NCBI RefSeq assembly: GCF_003002095.1
Contig: NZ_PVZC01000001.1
Location: 1,364,001 to 1,428,000 of the forward strand
Reading direction: 5' to 3'
Length of the DNA stretch: 64,000 nucleotides
Origin: Allonocardiopsis opalescens
Lineage (GTDB): Bacteria > Actinomycetota > Actinomycetes > Streptosporangiales > Streptosporangiaceae
In this document: piece by piece, positions 34,574-41,622 of the stretch
Layout: each line of letters starts with the position of its first letter
Position numbering within the stretch: the stretch's first letter is position 1
Position numbers and translations under genes: made by a program
The notes under the pieces: generated by a model
What the model was told of the DNA's origin: nothing
Seen by the model: the letters and a program-made list of their open reading frames with translations, nothing else
Database searches by the model: none

Positions 34574-35491
34574 TCAGCTCTTGACGGCTCCGGCGGCGAG
34601 CCCGTCGATCAACTGCTTGCGCAGCGCGATGAACACGATGACGCTCGGGATGGCGGCGAGGATCGAGCCGGCCAGGACGATGTCGTACTGACGCCCCTCG
34701 GCGCCGAAGATCGCCTGCAGGCCCAGCGGCAGCGTGTACATGTCGGGGTCGCCGACGACGATGAGCGGCCACAGGAAGTTGTTGTACGCGTTGAGGAAGC
34801 TCCAGACGGCGAGGGCACCGAGTCCGGGACGCAGCAGGGGGGCGACGATACTGCGGAAGATCGTGAACTCGCCGGCGCCGTCGATACGGGCGGCGTTCAG
34901 GATCTCGTCGGGGATCGCCTGCTCACTGAACTGCCGCATCATGAAGATGCCGAACGCCGGAGCGACCCAGGGCACGATGAGGGCGAACCACGGCTGGGCG
35001 AGTCCCGTCTTGGCGAGCATGATGAACAGCGGAACGACGATCACCGCGAACGGGATGGCCATCGAGCTGAACATGATGTCGAAGAGGGCGCGCTTGCCCC
35101 GGAACTCGTACTTGGCGAAGCCGAAGCCCGCCAGTGAGCACACGAACACCGTGATCACCGTGGACACGACCGCGATGACCGTGCTGACGAGGAACCATGA
35201 GACGAAGGGATAGCGTTCGAACAGGCTCACGTAGTTGAGGACCGTGGGGTCCGCGGGAATCAGGGTCGGCGGGTAGCCGAACAGGTCGCTGCGCTGCTTG
35301 AAGGACGAGAACAGGGCCCAGACGAGCGGGAAGAGCCAGAACAGCCCCACCAGGGCGAGCGCGATGAAGATGAGCGGACGGGATGTGTCCCGCGAGGCTC
35401 CCGGGCGCCGCACGGCTCGCCTTCCCCGCTTGGGCGCGATGGCGGCGGCGGAGCGCGTTTCCGTGGGCCTTGGGTCGAGTGTGCTGTTCAC
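34574..35491 (-). CDS. Sugar ABC transporter permease (MalG type)
   Basis: A 305-residue permease of the carbohydrate uptake-1 type, with about six membrane segments. The EAA loop reads LNAARIDGAGEFTIFRSIVA, and the C-terminus ends QLIDGLAAGAVKS, a signature of MalG-like subunits. A basic N-terminal tail precedes the first segment. Its ATG overlaps the stop of the MalF-type gene. No ATPase gene is present in the locus, so a shared MsiK-type ATPase elsewhere is expected, as is usual in actinomycetes. Confidence 0.92.
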   Translation of the reverse strand: MNSTLDPRPTETRSAAAIAPKRGRRAVRRPGASRDTSRPLIFIALALVGLFWLFPLVWALFSSFKQRSDLFGYPPTLIPADPTVLNYVSLFERYPFVSWFLVSTVIAVVSTVITVFVCSLAGFGFAKYEFRGKRALFDIMFSSMAIPFAVIVVPLFIMLAKTGLAQPWFALIVPWVAPAFGIFMMRQFSEQAIPDEILNAARIDGAGEFTIFRSIVAPLLRPGLGALAVWSFLNAYNNFLWPLIVVGDPDMYTLPLGLQAIFGAEGRQYDIVLAGSILAAIPSVIVFIALRKQLIDGLAAGAVKS

Positions 35492-36429
35492 TTGGCTTTT
35501 CCGATCCCGAGTGACGTGTAGAGCATGCGGCCGATGACGAAGACCGCGAGGAACATCACCACTCCGCCGGCCGCGGCGTAGCCGAACTCCTGCCGTTCGA
35601 AGCCCGCGCGGTAGATGAACTGCGCGATGGACATGGTCGCCTCACCGGGGCCGCCGCGGGTGAGCAGGAACGGCTCCTCGAAGATCTGGGCGGTGCTGAC
35701 GAGCACGGTCACGGCGATGAAGGCGCTGATCGGCTTCATCTGCGGCAGGGTGACGTGCCAGAACGAACGGATGTCCCCCGCGCCGTCCAGCGAGGCCGCT
35801 TCGTACAGCTCGCGTGGAATGTTCTGCAGGCCGGCCAGGAAGAAGATGGTGAGATAACCGGTCCAGCGCCACAGGACCAGGATGATGACGACCACCTTCG
35901 CCCAGGCGGGGCTGGTGAGCCATTCGATGCCGCCGAAGCCGAAGACGGCGCGCAGCAGGGCGTTGACGAGCCCGTACTGCTGGTCGAAGAAGAGGCCGAA
36001 CACCAGGGCGATGACGATGGGCGAGACCACGACGGGGATGAAGAACACGGCGCGGAACATGTCACGCAGCCGCAGTCCTCGCGCGTTGATGGCCATCGCG
36101 AGGAAGAGCGACAGCGGCAGGACGACCGCCATCGTGACAACCGTGTAGATGGCGGTGTTGCCGAGCGCGGTCCAGAAGCTGGGGTCGCGGAACAGTTCGG
36201 TGTAGTTGCGGAAGCCCACCCAGACCGGCGTGCCGAGGCCGGTCCATTCCGTGAAACTCAACGCGATCCCGACGAGGATCGGGACGAGCATGAAAAGCGC
36301 GTAGAGAACGAAGAACGGCGAGATGAACAGGTAGGGGGCGCGTGTCATCGACGTGCCGCGCCGGCGGGGTCGTGGTGCCTGCGCTCGCGTGGCCGAGCGC
36401 GGACCGGCGAGAAGTGCGTTGCTGCTCAT
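35488..36429 (-). CDS. Sugar ABC transporter permease (MalF type)
   Basis: A 313-residue permease with six predicted membrane segments. It has the N-terminal PYLFISPFFVLYALFMLVPI and the EAA loop LYEAASLDGAGDIRSFWHVT, typical of MalF-like sugar permeases. It lies 20 bases downstream of the binding-protein gene and overlaps the MalG-type gene by four bases. Confidence 0.92.
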   Translation of the reverse strand: MSSNALLAGPRSATRAQAPRPRRRGTSMTRAPYLFISPFFVLYALFMLVPILVGIALSFTEWTGLGTPVWVGFRNYTELFRDPSFWTALGNTAIYTVVTMAVVLPLSLFLAMAINARGLRLRDMFRAVFFIPVVVSPIVIALVFGLFFDQQYGLVNALLRAVFGFGGIEWLTSPAWAKVVVIILVLWRWTGYLTIFFLAGLQNIPRELYEAASLDGAGDIRSFWHVTLPQMKPISAFIAVTVLVSTAQIFEEPFLLTRGGPGEATMSIAQFIYRAGFERQEFGYAAAGGVVMFLAVFVIGRMLYTSLGIGKAK

Positions 36430-36448
36430 GGGGGCTCTTTCGTGTTTC

Positions 36449-37819
36449 CTAGACGGCCTGGCGCGTCTGCTGCAGGTAGCCCTCGGTGGTGGCCCTGATG
36501 GCCTGGGCCGCGTTCATGCGACCGCTGTAGACGTCCAGGAGCGGAGCCCCCATCGCCGCGGAGAGCTGCTGCATCGTCTCCGACTGGTAGAAGACCGGGA
36601 TATCGCGTGCGGCCTCGCGGAAGACGTCGAAGACCCGCTGGCCGCCGAGGAACTCGTCCTCGATGCCGACGAAGTCGGGGTCCTCGTACAGGGAGGCCAG
36701 GGTGGGCAGGTAGCCGCCGGCCTGGTAGCGCAGCAGCTGCCCCTCCTTGGTCAGGTAGGTGCGGCGCAGCAGGTCGAGGGCGGCTTCGGCGCGCGGGCTG
36801 TCGAGCCCGATGGCGAAACCCGTTCCGCCGAGATTGCTCGCGATGTGCCCTCCCGCGCCGAAGCGCGGGATCGTGCGCATCCGCCACCGCCCGGCCTGGT
36901 CCGGGGCGTTGGCCTGGAGGCCGTAGAGGTTGTACCAGGACGGCATCACGGTGGCGATGAGCGTTCCCGACTGCAGCGCCGAGGCGGCCGCGGCTCCGTA
37001 GGGGTCGCCGATGACCATGAGGGAGCCGCTGTCGACGCCGCGGCGGATGAACTCCAGCACCTCGACGGACTCGTCGGTGTCGATCGTGAGTTCGCCGGTC
37101 TCGCTGAAGGGGGAGCCGCCCCGCTGCAGCAGGAACTGCAGGTAGCTGTTGAAGATCGAGGTGTTGTCTCCGTTGGAGACCGATCCGATCGCCTGCCCCG
37201 TCCGCTCGAACGCCATCGCGCCGGCTTCGAGGTACTCGTCCCAGGTCTCCATCCCGGGGTCGATGCCCAGCCTCGCGAACTCGTCCTCCCGGTAGAAGAA
37301 CACCGAGATCGAGGCGTCGGACTCCAGAGCGTAGACCGTGCCGTCCCGTGTGTAGGGCGCCGTGCGCAGGACCTCGTCGTCGATGTCGGTGACGAGTCCG
37401 CCGAGGTCGACGAAGAGGTTCTCGGCCATCTGGCTCTTCATCACGCGGGGGAACTCGGAGATGATGATCCCCAGCAGGTCAGGGCCTTCGTTTCCCGCGA
37501 CCGCCTGGGTGATGGTGCGCGTCACCAGGTCGCCTCCGTTGGCCGAGACCGGCGCGATCCGCGGAGCGAAGGCCGAACCCCGCATCAGCGCGTCGCTGGC
37601 CGCGGCGTTCTGGAAGGCCGTGACGTATCCGGGGTCGTGCGTCCACAAGCCGAGTTCCACCGCGCCGGACGTGACCTGCGTGGCCGAACGGGCGCCGCAT
37701 CCCGCGAGCGCGAGCGCCCCGACCGCTCCCAGACCGGCCAGGAAGGCGCGCCGGGTGGGGAGAGGCCGCTCGCCGGCAGGTGCCCGACCGGTGGCGGGGG
37801 TGGCTGACCGAGTACTCAT
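36449..37819 (-). CDS. Sugar ABC transporter substrate-binding lipoprotein
   Basis: A 456-residue family 1 extracellular receptor. The N-terminus has twin arginines (TRRAFLAGLG) and a lipobox (LALAGC, Cys near residue 41), suggesting a Tat-exported lipoprotein. Later parts show the family pattern (NEGPDLLGIIISEFPRV, GTVYALESDASISVFFY, GGTGFAIGLDSPRAEAA). Placement with galactanase, beta-galactosidase and the De Ley-Doudoroff genes suggests galacto-oligosaccharides as ligand. It is the first gene of a seven-gene minus-strand operon divergent from the GntR gene. Confidence 0.88.
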   Translation of the reverse strand: MSTRSATPATGRAPAGERPLPTRRAFLAGLGAVGALALAGCGARSATQVTSGAVELGLWTHDPGYVTAFQNAAASDALMRGSAFAPRIAPVSANGGDLVTRTITQAVAGNEGPDLLGIIISEFPRVMKSQMAENLFVDLGGLVTDIDDEVLRTAPYTRDGTVYALESDASISVFFYREDEFARLGIDPGMETWDEYLEAGAMAFERTGQAIGSVSNGDNTSIFNSYLQFLLQRGGSPFSETGELTIDTDESVEVLEFIRRGVDSGSLMVIGDPYGAAAASALQSGTLIATVMPSWYNLYGLQANAPDQAGRWRMRTIPRFGAGGHIASNLGGTGFAIGLDSPRAEAALDLLRRTYLTKEGQLLRYQAGGYLPTLASLYEDPDFVGIEDEFLGGQRVFDVFREAARDIPVFYQSETMQQLSAAMGAPLLDVYSGRMNAAQAIRATTEGYLQQTRQAV

Positions 37820-37937
37820 GTTTCCTCTCAGTGGATCGGGACGCGCCCCGCCTGCCGGTCCTGGCCAGGCGTCGCGTCACATCGAAAGCCACATGGGACG
37901 AACGTCCCGGGATCATGATGACACAGATCACACTATA

Positions 37938-37954
37938 ATTCATAATTTATCAAT
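37938..37954. promoter_or_regulatory. Candidate GntR/DgoR operator between divergent units
   Basis: ATTCATAATTTATCAAT is a 17-base near-palindrome with one mismatch, in an unusually AT-rich island (about 37930-37960). It lies 119 bases from the importer start and 66 from the GntR start. FadR/DgoR-type repressors commonly bind such sites. The AT-rich patch also contains TATAAT (37934-37939), a possible -10 element. Confidence 0.55.
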
Positions 37955-38019
37955 AAATCGTCCATCTGCGGTAACGTGAACCTGCGATGGAGCGTGCGCA
38001 GGGCGGAACGAGGAGGAAC

Positions 38020-38775
38020 GTGCGGAGCTACAAGGGCCGCGGCCTGCACGGCCAGGTCGTCGAGGCGGTCGGTCGTCGAATCGTCCAGGGTCACTACACC
38101 GACGGGCTGACCCTCGACATGGAGGAGTTGCGGCGCGAACACGACGTGAGCCTCACGGTCATCCGCGAGACCCTGAAGGTCCTCGCGGCCAAGGGGCTCG
38201 TCGACGCCCGGCAGCGGCGTGGCACCTTCGTGCTGCCGCGCGGCCGCTGGAATCTCCTGGACCCCGACATCCTGCGGTGGGAGATCACCGCGGAGAACCT
38301 GCCGGGCAAGCTCGAACAGCTCGCCGAGGTGCGCGCCATCTTCGAACCCGCCGCGTCCGCACTCGCTGCCACCCGACGCGAAGAGAACGACATCTCCGCG
38401 ATCGAGGCCGCACTCGCGGCGATGGAGGCGGCGGCGGACCCGGAGGAGCTGACCCGGGCCGACCTGGATTTCCACCGCGCGGTGCTGGCGGCCACGAAGA
38501 ACGATCTCCTCGGCCGGGTCGAACTGGTCACCCGCGTGCTCCTGGCCGAACGGGACCTCCTGGTGCATCAGCACGTCGCGACCGCTGACGGCCTCGCCCT
38601 GCACCGCTCGCTGTTCGAGTCGATCGCCGCCGGAGCACCTGCGGACGCCGCCCGTGCTACCGAACGGCTCCTGGGCCAGGCCCTCGCGGACGAGAACGCC
38701 TCGATCACCACCTCCGCCACGGGCAGGGAAGCCGGAACCGACGCCCATTCCTCGAAGAAGGCCGGTCGAGCATGA
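38020..38775 (+). CDS. GntR (FadR subfamily) regulator, DgoR-like
   Basis: A 251-residue regulator. The N-terminal winged helix (RREHDVSLTVIRETLKVL, GLVDARQRRGTFVLPR) is followed by the WNLLDPDILRW linker, which also occurs in E. coli DgoR, and an all-helical FCD domain (DLDFHRAVLAATKNDLLG). The GTG at 38020 is preferred because AGGAGG precedes it; an ATG at 37987 has no ribosome site. Its stop overlaps the DgoD start. By analogy with DgoR it probably represses this locus until galactonate is present; the palindrome at 37938 is the candidate site. Confidence 0.85.
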   Translation: MRSYKGRGLHGQVVEAVGRRIVQGHYTDGLTLDMEELRREHDVSLTVIRETLKVLAAKGLVDARQRRGTFVLPRGRWNLLDPDILRWEITAENLPGKLEQLAEVRAIFEPAASALAATRREENDISAIEAALAAMEAAADPEELTRADLDFHRAVLAATKNDLLGRVELVTRVLLAERDLLVHQHVATADGLALHRSLFESIAAGAPADAARATERLLGQALADENASITTSATGREAGTDAHSSKKAGRA

Positions 38776-39914
38776 GAATCACCCGTATTGAGACCTTCCT
38801 CGTCGCCCCCCGCTGGCTCTTCTGCCGCGTCGAGACCGACGAGGGCCTGGTCGGCTGGGGCGAACCCGTGCTCGAAGGCCGCGCTCTCACCGTGCGCACC
38901 GCCGTGGAGGAGCTCGCTCCGCTGCTCATCGGACGCGACCCGCTGCGGGTGGAGGACCTGTGGCAGGTCATGACGAAGTCGACCTTCTACCGCGGCGGGG
39001 GCATCCTGTCGAGCGCGGTGGCGGGCATCGACCAGGCCCTGTGGGACATCGCGGGCAAAGCGCGCGGTGTCCCCGTGCACGAGCTCTTCGGCGGACCGGT
39101 ACGCGATCGGGTGCGCTTCTACTCCTGGGTCGGCGGGGACGAACCGGCCGAGATCGCCGACCGCGTGGCGGCGCAGGTCGAGGCGGGGGCGACGGCCGTC
39201 AAGATGAACGCGATCGGGCGCAAGCGGGCGGTCGCGTCGAACGCGGAGCTCGACGCCGTCATCGCGCGCGCAGCTGAAGCGCGATCGGTCCTCGGTCCCG
39301 AGCGCGACTTCGCCCTGGACTTCCACGGCCGCATGTCGATCATCGACTGCCGGCGCCTCTTCCCCTGGCTGGCGCCGCTGTCGCCGCTCTTCGTCGAGGA
39401 ACCCCTCGTACCGGAGCTCGGCCACCTGCTGCCCCAGCTGGCCGAACACGGTGTGCCGATCGCGACGGGCGAACGACTCTTCGGACGGCACGAGTTCCTC
39501 CCCGCCTTCACAGCGGGGATCTCGGTGGCGCAGCCCGACATCTCGCACGCGGGCGGCATCTCCGAGGTACGCCGCATCGCCTCCATGGCCGACGTGTGGG
39601 GCGTGCAGATCGCCCCGCACTGCCCGCTGGGGCCGATCGCGCTGGCATCGAGCCTGCAGGTCGGTTTCAGCACGCACAATTTCCTCGTCCAGGAGGTCAG
39701 CGCCGGCATCCACTACAACGCGGGTGCCGACCTGCTCGACTACCTCGTCGACACCTCCGTCTTCCGGACCGAGGACGGACACATCCCCCGCCTCACCGGC
39801 CCGGGGCTGGGAATCGAGATCGACGAGGGGGCCGTCCGTGCCGCCGACGCACGCGGCTTCACCTGGACCCCTCCCGTCTGGCGCGACGACGACGGCGCCC
39901 ATGCCGAGTGGTGA
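38772..39914 (+). CDS. dgoD: D-galactonate dehydratase
   Basis: A 380-residue enolase-superfamily enzyme, nearly the same length as E. coli DgoD. Strong motif agreement is seen along the whole chain: ETDEGLVGWGEPVLEGRA, FYRGGGILSSAVAGIDQALW, RFYSWVGGDEP, ALDFHGRMS (metal Asp and the catalytic His), FVEEPL, IATGER, QPDISHAGGI, APHCPLGPIALA (catalytic His) and GIHYNAGADLLDYL. It converts D-galactonate to 2-keto-3-deoxygalactonate in the cytoplasm. It is coupled to the GntR gene by ATGA and followed by an SDR gene. Confidence 0.92.
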   Translation: MRITRIETFLVAPRWLFCRVETDEGLVGWGEPVLEGRALTVRTAVEELAPLLIGRDPLRVEDLWQVMTKSTFYRGGGILSSAVAGIDQALWDIAGKARGVPVHELFGGPVRDRVRFYSWVGGDEPAEIADRVAAQVEAGATAVKMNAIGRKRAVASNAELDAVIARAAEARSVLGPERDFALDFHGRMSIIDCRRLFPWLAPLSPLFVEEPLVPELGHLLPQLAEHGVPIATGERLFGRHEFLPAFTAGISVAQPDISHAGGISEVRRIASMADVWGVQIAPHCPLGPIALASSLQVGFSTHNFLVQEVSAGIHYNAGADLLDYLVDTSVFRTEDGHIPRLTGPGLGIEIDEGAVRAADARGFTWTPPVWRDDDGAHAEW

Positions 39915-39945
39915 TCCCGCAGGCGACCAGGAAAGCAGGCCATCC

Positions 39946-40707
39946 GTGAACTCCGAATCCCCCCTCGCCGGGCGCGTCGCCGTCGTCACCGGTTGCGCCG
40001 GCGGGATCGGCGCGGCCACCGCGCGCCGTCTCGCCGAGGACGGCGCGCGTGTCTTCCTCATCGACCTCTCGCCCGACGTCCTCCAGGTCCGCGACGAGCT
40101 GCGCGCCGCGGGGCACCGCGCGGCGGCGTCGGTCATGGACGTCGCGGACGAGGTGGCCTGGAACACGGCGGCGGCCTCGTGCCGAACGGAGCTGGGGCGC
40201 CCCCACATCCTGGTGAGCAACGCGTTCACCGTGGACGTCGCACCGCTTGAGGACACGGCACCGGCCAGCTGGGACCGGCAGCTGCGCGTCAACCTCACCG
40301 GCGCCTATCTCGCCACCCGCGCGCTGCTGCCCGACCTCACGGCGTCGGGGCGCGGTGCCGTCGTCATGGTCTCGTCCGTGCACGCGCACTTCGGACTCCC
40401 CGGCCGCGCGGCGTACGCCTCGACCAAAGCGGGCATCACCGGCCTGGCCCGCCAGCTCGCGGCCGAGTACGGCCCGGCCATCCGCGTCAATAGCGTGCTC
40501 CCGGGCCCCGTGCTCACCGCCGCGTGGGACGGCATCGACGCCCAGGCCCGTGCCGGGGCCGCGGCGGCGACCGCTCTGGGCCGTATGGGCGCCCCGGAGG
40601 AGGTCGCCGACGCCATCGCCTACCTGTGCTCCGACCGCGCCTCGTTCATCACGGGCGTCGAGCTCGCCGTCGACGGCGGATGGAGCGTCACCAAGGATTC
40701 GGCGTAG
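39946..40707 (+). CDS. SDR-family dehydrogenase (candidate D-galactose 1-dehydrogenase)
   Basis: A 253-residue classical short-chain dehydrogenase: TGCAGGIG nucleotide-binding motif, DVAD, the active-site Ser in VMVSSVHAH, YASTK catalytic pair and a C-terminal DGGWSV. The NNAG motif is changed to SNAF. An Asp (FLIDLS) at the end of the second strand favours NAD. Its place between galactonate dehydratase and an AraC regulator suggests oxidation of D-galactose to the lactone, the first step of the De Ley-Doudoroff pathway; substrate is inferred from context. GTG start at 39946. Confidence 0.8.
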   Translation: MNSESPLAGRVAVVTGCAGGIGAATARRLAEDGARVFLIDLSPDVLQVRDELRAAGHRAAASVMDVADEVAWNTAAASCRTELGRPHILVSNAFTVDVAPLEDTAPASWDRQLRVNLTGAYLATRALLPDLTASGRGAVVMVSSVHAHFGLPGRAAYASTKAGITGLARQLAAEYGPAIRVNSVLPGPVLTAAWDGIDAQARAGAAAATALGRMGAPEEVADAIAYLCSDRASFITGVELAVDGGWSVTKDSA

Positions 40708-40725
40708 TCCCATGGAGGGTCCGCG

Positions 40726-41607
40726 ATGCCCGCAGCAGCGCATGCGCGTGCGGAGAACACCGGTTTCGCGGGGCAGCGCGTATGTGTCGTCCCGCTGCCG
40801 CAGGTCGCCACCGCCCTGCGCCGGCCCGCCACGCGGCAGCTCACCGTCGTCCACGCGGGCTACTACCGCCGCGCCGCGGGCCACACGCGCGAACGCGGAA
40901 AGGGCACGCGCGACGTCATCGTCATCCTCTGCATCGCCGGCACGGGCACCGTCGAGGTCGGCGGCACGAGCCATCCCGTCGGCCCGTTGAGCTACGCCGT
41001 TCTGCCCGCCTTCACGCCGCACACCTATCGGGCCTCCGCCGACAACCCGTGGACGATCTGGTGGGTGCACCTGCGCGGCACCGGGCTCGGTGACCTCACC
41101 CGGGTGCTCATGCGCGACGGCCGTCCGGTCACGCGTGTCCGCTCGGTCGGCCACGCGGTCGCCCTGTTCGACGAGCTGCTGACCCTGCTGGAGCGGCGGC
41201 TGTCCCCCGCGCACATCCTCGCCTCCTCCGGCGTCGCCTGGCAGCTGCTGACCCGGCTGGCCGCCGACGGCGCCCTGCCGAGCGAGGACTCCCCCCTCGA
41301 CCGGGCCATCCGCTACCTTGAGGCGCGCGTCGACGGCACCGTTCGGGTGGACGACCTGGCAGCGCTCGTCGGCCTCTCGACGTCCCACCTGACGGCCCAG
41401 TTCCGCAAGGCGACGGGCGGCGGCCCCGGCGCCTTCCACACCGGACTGAAGATGGCGCGGGCGCGCACCCTCCTCGACACGACGACGAAGACCATCGGCG
41501 AGATCGCCCGGGCGGTGGGCTACACCGACGCCCTCTACTTCTCCCGGCAGTTCCGCCGCCACCACGGGATCAGCCCCTCGTCCTACCGTGCGCAGGCGAA
41601 GGGCTGA
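40726..41607 (+). CDS. AraC-family regulator with cupin sensor domain
   Basis: A 293-residue regulator built like the AraC protein at 31 kb: N-terminal cupin (VIVILCIAGTGTVEVGG, LPAFTPHTYRASADNPWTIW) and C-terminal double helix-turn-helix (DDLAALVGLSTSHLTAQFRK, EIARAVGYTDALYFSRQFRR). The two share the 'NPW[ST]IWW.H' sensor motif, so they may be paralogues binding related sugars. It begins 18 bases after the SDR gene and ends 15 bases before the convergent beta-galactosidase gene. Confidence 0.88.
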   Translation: MPAAAHARAENTGFAGQRVCVVPLPQVATALRRPATRQLTVVHAGYYRRAAGHTRERGKGTRDVIVILCIAGTGTVEVGGTSHPVGPLSYAVLPAFTPHTYRASADNPWTIWWVHLRGTGLGDLTRVLMRDGRPVTRVRSVGHAVALFDELLTLLERRLSPAHILASSGVAWQLLTRLAADGALPSEDSPLDRAIRYLEARVDGTVRVDDLAALVGLSTSHLTAQFRKATGGGPGAFHTGLKMARARTLLDTTTKTIGEIARAVGYTDALYFSRQFRRHHGISPSSYRAQAKG

Positions 41608-41622
41608 TCCCGGCGGGAACGG

